Shown piece after piece: positions 37,844 to 40,171 of a stretch of 40,171 nt of DNA. Made by a program: the position numbers and the translations under genes. The stretch comes from a virus. Each line of letters begins with the position of its first letter. Position 1 is the first letter of the stretch. The notes under the pieces are model-generated. The model made no database searches, was not told where the DNA came from, and saw nothing but the letters and a program-made list of their open reading frames with translations. Location: IMG/VR virus record IMGVR_UViG_3300029922_000148, positions 1-40,171 of that record; one strand, 5' to 3'.

Positions 37844-38347
37844 TTACTTGAGTGGCAATAGAATCTGCCCGTGTTCATCGATCAAGTGTTTGACCGATTG
37901 ACATTCGACCGCCGCCATACCGTGTCTTTGGGCCACCTCAATAAAGCCCCATACGATAAAATCCTCGTCCCGCATTTTGATCTTCGGACGCATCAGATCG
38001 TCAGTATTTCCCGTTGGCCGAATGTGGGTTAGTTCGTGGTCAAGAAGCGCAATCTTTTGAGACTCGGTCTTCTTGGGCCATGAATCGCCATCAATCAAAA
38101 GTTCCACGTCGTAACCTTTAGTCAGTCGATCTTTCAGCGGAACGACCTTTACGCAAGCGGCAGCAGGAGCGCCTGCGTGCCCCTTAATCGCAGTTCCTTT
38201 GATTTGTCCGGTCTTTTCATCGACCGGAGCGTGAGCGAAAATCGTACCGATCTTTATCCGCTTAAGCCGTTCGTCGTGATATTTCTGACGAGTGGATTCC
38301 AGTAGGTCAACGACTTCTTGAGGTGCTATTCTGTAGGTTTTAGGCAT
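37844..38347 (-). CDS. Putative phage zinc metallopeptidase (167 aa)
   Basis: Contains HELTH (104-108) in KIALLDHELTHIRP, a HExxH zinc motif, preceded by strands VVPLKDRLTKGYDVELLIDG and followed by MRDEDFIVWGFIEVAQRHG. This layout matches the putative phage metallopeptidase family. No signal peptide; acts in the cytoplasm or in the virion. Substrate unknown. Confidence 0.8.
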   Translation of the reverse strand: MPKTYRIAPQEVVDLLESTRQKYHDERLKRIKIGTIFAHAPVDEKTGQIKGTAIKGHAGAPAAACVKVVPLKDRLTKGYDVELLIDGDSWPKKTESQKIALLDHELTHIRPTGNTDDLMRPKIKMRDEDFIVWGFIEVAQRHGMAAVECQSVKHLIDEHGQILLPLK

Positions 38348-38359
38348 AGATTTTCTTGT

Positions 38360-39076
38360 TTAAATTTCCTCCGCAGCCCTAGCCTCGACAAAGGCCATGA
38401 TCGCGTCTTCCGGGGCATTTGAATCGAATCTAGGCAAAGGCGCTCCCGGCCTGCTCGCCATCAAAATCAGTCGCGCGGCTGGACCCGTTCCGATTTCTGC
38501 TTCAAGTTCCTTGCCCATCGGAGCCTTCGTCACCGTCCAGCCCGCAATGCAATGCGTCGTTTCACAGGTATGCCATGTTTTCATTTTGAGAGCACAGCCA
38601 GGAGAATTAATTGCCGCAAGTAAATTTGTGTAGGGCTTTTTCCACTCGTATTTTTTGAGGAGCTTGGCGATGGAAGGATATTCGCGAGAAAGCCATCCGA
38701 TTTGATCGGGAGAAAGCCATCCGATTTGATCGGGAGAAAGCCATCCGATTTGAGCGCGAGAAAGCCATCCGATTTGATCGGGAGAAAGCCCTCCGATTTG
38801 ATCGGGAGAAAGCCCTCCGATTTGAGCGCGAGAAAGCCATCCGATTTGATCGGGAGAAAGCCATCCGATTTGATCGGGAGAAAGCCATCCGATTTGATCG
38901 GGAGAAAGCCCTCCGATTTGAGCGCGAGAAAGCCATCCGATTTGATCGGGAGAAAGCCATCCGATTTGATCGGGAGAAAGCCCTCCGATTTGAGCGCGAG
39001 AAAGCCATCCGATTTGAGCGCGAGAAAGCGACGACGGGCAAGTAGCTTCTAAAATGAGTTGGTCTTTGGTTTTCAT
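38360..39076 (-). CDS. Protein with fourteen 8-residue LS(P/R)(D/A)QIG repeats (238 aa)
   Basis: Starts at ATG 39076 (MKTKDQLILEATCPSSLS). Residues about 20-131 are fourteen octads of the form IG(W/G)L-S(PD/RA)Q. The C-terminal domain (NSPGCALKMKTWHTCETTHC IAGWTV ... ARLILMASRPG) is a phage family with a CxxxHCxAGW motif. The repeats resemble those in which LTPEQ-like units form a helical or solenoid surface. Each octad varies at only two places, which points to copy shuffling. Function unknown. Confidence 0.7.
   Translation of the reverse strand: MKTKDQLILEATCPSSLSRAQIGWLSRAQIGGLSPDQIGWLSPDQIGWLSRAQIGGLSPDQIGWLSPDQIGWLSPDQIGWLSRAQIGGLSPDQIGGLSPDQIGWLSRAQIGWLSPDQIGWLSPDQIGWLSREYPSIAKLLKKYEWKKPYTNLLAAINSPGCALKMKTWHTCETTHCIAGWTVTKAPMGKELEAEIGTGPAARLILMASRPGAPLPRFDSNAPEDAIMAFVEARAAEEI
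38686..39021. repeat. 24-bp tandem repeat, 14 copies
   Basis: Unit on the plus strand: GAGAAAGCC, then A or C, TCCGATTTGA, then TCGG or GCGC. No stop codon occurs in any frame on either strand, which produces artefactual ORFs. The two variable sites occur in different combinations along the array. Confidence 0.9.
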
Positions 39077-39086
39077 GAGGTGGTTT

Positions 39087-39245
39087 TTATTTCTGTGGTT
39101 TGGTTGTGATCTTTCCGACGCGCTCGGTGTCACGAGCTTCACGCCCGATGTTGATGATGTCCTGGGCGGTGAGATTGCTCACAGGCCACGCGGCGGACGC
39201 GATGCCGAGGTTCCGGGCGCGGGCAGGCAGGCGGGAGGGGATCAT
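39087..39245 (-). CDS. Small hypothetical protein (52 aa)
   Basis: MIPSRLPARARNLGIASAAW then PVSNLTAQDIINIGREARDT. ATG 39245 overlaps the previous stop (ATGA). Helical, basic start. Unrecognised. Confidence 0.55.
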   Translation of the reverse strand: MIPSRLPARARNLGIASAAWPVSNLTAQDIINIGREARDTERVGKITTKPQK

Positions 39246-39490
39246 TTGACGGCCTTTCGCGCTTCGATCATGGCGTCGGCAATATGATACGCCTCGGCTG
39301 CAACCAATTCTGCGTCTGTGGTGCAACTCGCGTCTTGCCATAATTTCGTAAGAACCGGAAGACTCGCCGCCGCAAAATAATCTCGCAGCGTCATGCCGTT
39401 TTCTTTGAAAACGGTAATCACACGACCTTCATTATCGTACATCTCGCTTGACGGGAACGCCGCTCCGCCGTCAGCAATAGGCGCACTCAT
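39242..39490 (-). CDS. Conserved phage protein of unknown function (82 aa)
   Basis: Begins MSAPIADGGAAFPSSEMYDN. Contains GMTLRDYFAAASLP and ends AYHIADAMIEARKAVK, a pairing common in small phage proteins. Probably regulatory or structural; no known activity. Coupled to the neighbouring gene by a short overlap. Confidence 0.65.
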   Translation of the reverse strand: MSAPIADGGAAFPSSEMYDNEGRVITVFKENGMTLRDYFAAASLPVLTKLWQDASCTTDAELVAAEAYHIADAMIEARKAVK

Positions 39491-39693
39491 GACGCGCTCA
39501 CTTTCTTGTCCTTCTTTTTCAGCAAGTCGGAGACTCGCAAAGGTGGGTTGGCGTTGTAAGCCTTACGCAAAAGGAGAACGTAATCAGTGAAAGTCTTGCC
39601 GAGCTTCGCGCAGTCGCTCTTGATTGACCTGTGCTCGTCCTCGTAAAAAAATCCCGTGAGCTTCTTCGTTTTTGGGTCTGTGCTTCGTGACAT
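39487..39693 (-). CDS. Small basic hypothetical protein (68 aa)
   Basis: Begins MSRSTDPKTKKLTGFFYEDE with the helix EHRSIKSDCAKLGKTFTDYV, then Lys-rich end (DLLKKKDKKVSAS). The strand/helix/helix pattern could be a ribbon-helix-helix DNA-binding fold, but this is weak. Confidence 0.5.
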   Translation of the reverse strand: MSRSTDPKTKKLTGFFYEDEHRSIKSDCAKLGKTFTDYVLLLRKAYNANPPLRVSDLLKKKDKKVSAS

Positions 39694-39697
39694 AAAT

Positions 39698-40171
39698 TTA
39701 TTTCAGTAAAGATTCAAACTCGTCTATCCAGCCAACAACGATTTTGGAAATCTGATTCGTTTCCGGCGTGTCCCCGGTTTTAATTCCCATAAAAAAGCAT
39801 TCGATTGGCCTGGTTGAATCGGGTTTTAGCGCCTTAATTTCGTCATATTTACAATGCTTGATATTAGCTATCGTGCCCACCAAGCAAGCACACTCACCTT
39901 CATAAACCGAGCCGTCTACTTTCCCTTCGACCAAATGCTTGCGAAGTTCAGGGATTTCATGCCGTGCCCGAATCAGTACGTCCCAAAAATCGTTCCTAAT
40001 GGAATCGAGGCTGGCACCGTCGAGGTTGGCACCGACGAGGCTGGCACCGTCGAGGTTGGCACGGACGAGGTTGGCACCGACGAGGCTGGCACCGTCGAGG
40101 TTGGCACCGACGAGGTTGGCACCGACGAGGTAGGCACCGTCGAGGTTGGCACCGTCGAGGCTGGCACCGTC
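39698..40171 (-). CDS. Pentapeptide-repeat protein, N-terminus beyond right edge
   Basis: The frame is open from the right edge to the TAA at 39700-39698 (157 codons visible). It starts with pentapeptide repeats [15 protein letters not shown] and so on (about 11 units visible), forming a right-handed beta-helix. The C-terminal domain [20 protein letters not shown], then [20 protein letters not shown] and [17 protein letters not shown], belongs to a phage family often joined to such repeats. The start lies outside the window, and ORFs in other frames across the repeats are shadows. Confidence 0.8.
   Translation of the reverse strand, partial: DGASLDGANLDGAYLVGANLVGANLDGASLVGANLVRANLDGASLVGANLDGASLDSIRNDFWDVLIRARHEIPELRKHLVEGKVDGSVYEGECACLVGTIANIKHCKYDEIKALKPDSTRPIECFFMGIKTGDTPETNQISKIVVGWIDEFESLLK

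Noticed and set aside
38607-39052. Long ORFs on both strands made of SRSNRMAF or IGRKPSDL repeats
   Set aside because: They are other-frame readings of the 24-bp repeat, which has no stops in any frame; the frame with non-repeat flanking domains is the gene.
39939-40167. ORFs reading [10 protein letters not shown] or APTRLAPSR
   Set aside because: Shadows of the pentapeptide-repeat gene; only the GANLV frame continues into a known C-terminal domain.
1-40171. tRNA genes, integrase, holin or endolysin
   Set aside because: No cloverleaf, tyrosine/serine recombinase motif or lysis gene pattern was recognised; they may lie outside the window.

Overview
The window is part of a tailed double-stranded DNA phage or prophage (Caudoviricetes) in which almost every gene is read leftward (minus strand). 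The evidence is a lambda GpA-type large terminase, a lambda GpB-type portal, a capsid with HK97-type prohead protease fused to the major capsid protein, a G/GT-like tail chaperone frameshift and a tape measure of 636 residues. No sheath or contractile-tail gene is visible, so a siphovirus-like particle is the best guess. The host cannot be named from the sequence. No integrase or lysis gene was recognised, so life style is undetermined.

Layout, in order of leftward transcription (right to left). 40171-33121: many small early genes joined by ATGA/GTGA overlaps, including a pentapeptide-repeat protein cut by the right edge, a protein with fourteen 8-residue repeats, a zinc metallopeptidase, a putative annealing protein with a Cas4-like nuclease (recombination pair) and a PD-(D/E)XK nuclease. 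33124-27408: DNA modification and replication, with two C5-cytosine methyltransferases (one carries a second long ORF in another frame over its whole length), a replication-initiator-like protein, an Imm5-like alanine-repeat protein and a DnaB-type helicase. 26288-27426: the only rightward genes, four small ones ending in a Cro/CI-type HTH protein, behind an operator-rich divergent control region. 26054-22946: a sugar island (NDP-sugar C-methyltransferase-like enzyme and two GT-A glycosyltransferases). 22647-11924: packaging and head genes (HNH/small-terminase fusion, TerL, a polyvalent protein kinase, portal, protease-capsid). 11861-1: connector, tail and tail-tip genes, interrupted at 7458-8520 by an unusual array of hairpins and GCCNN pentanucleotide repeats.

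The genes form long translationally coupled operons. Control signals that could be read: a 29-nt element exactly 31 nt upstream of both the capsid gene and a putative tail-tube gene; an intrinsic terminator after the capsid group; a -1 frameshift site GGGAAAC in the tail-chaperone gene; four ACTTGTAT repeats before the packaging operon; inverted repeats before the rightward operon; and a sigma70-like promoter at 31350-31377.

Most notable: the dual-frame methyltransferase locus, the hairpin/pentanucleotide repeat island, the paired late element, the HNH/TerS fusion, and the kinase whose PRD..G.(F/W) tags recur in its operon neighbour.
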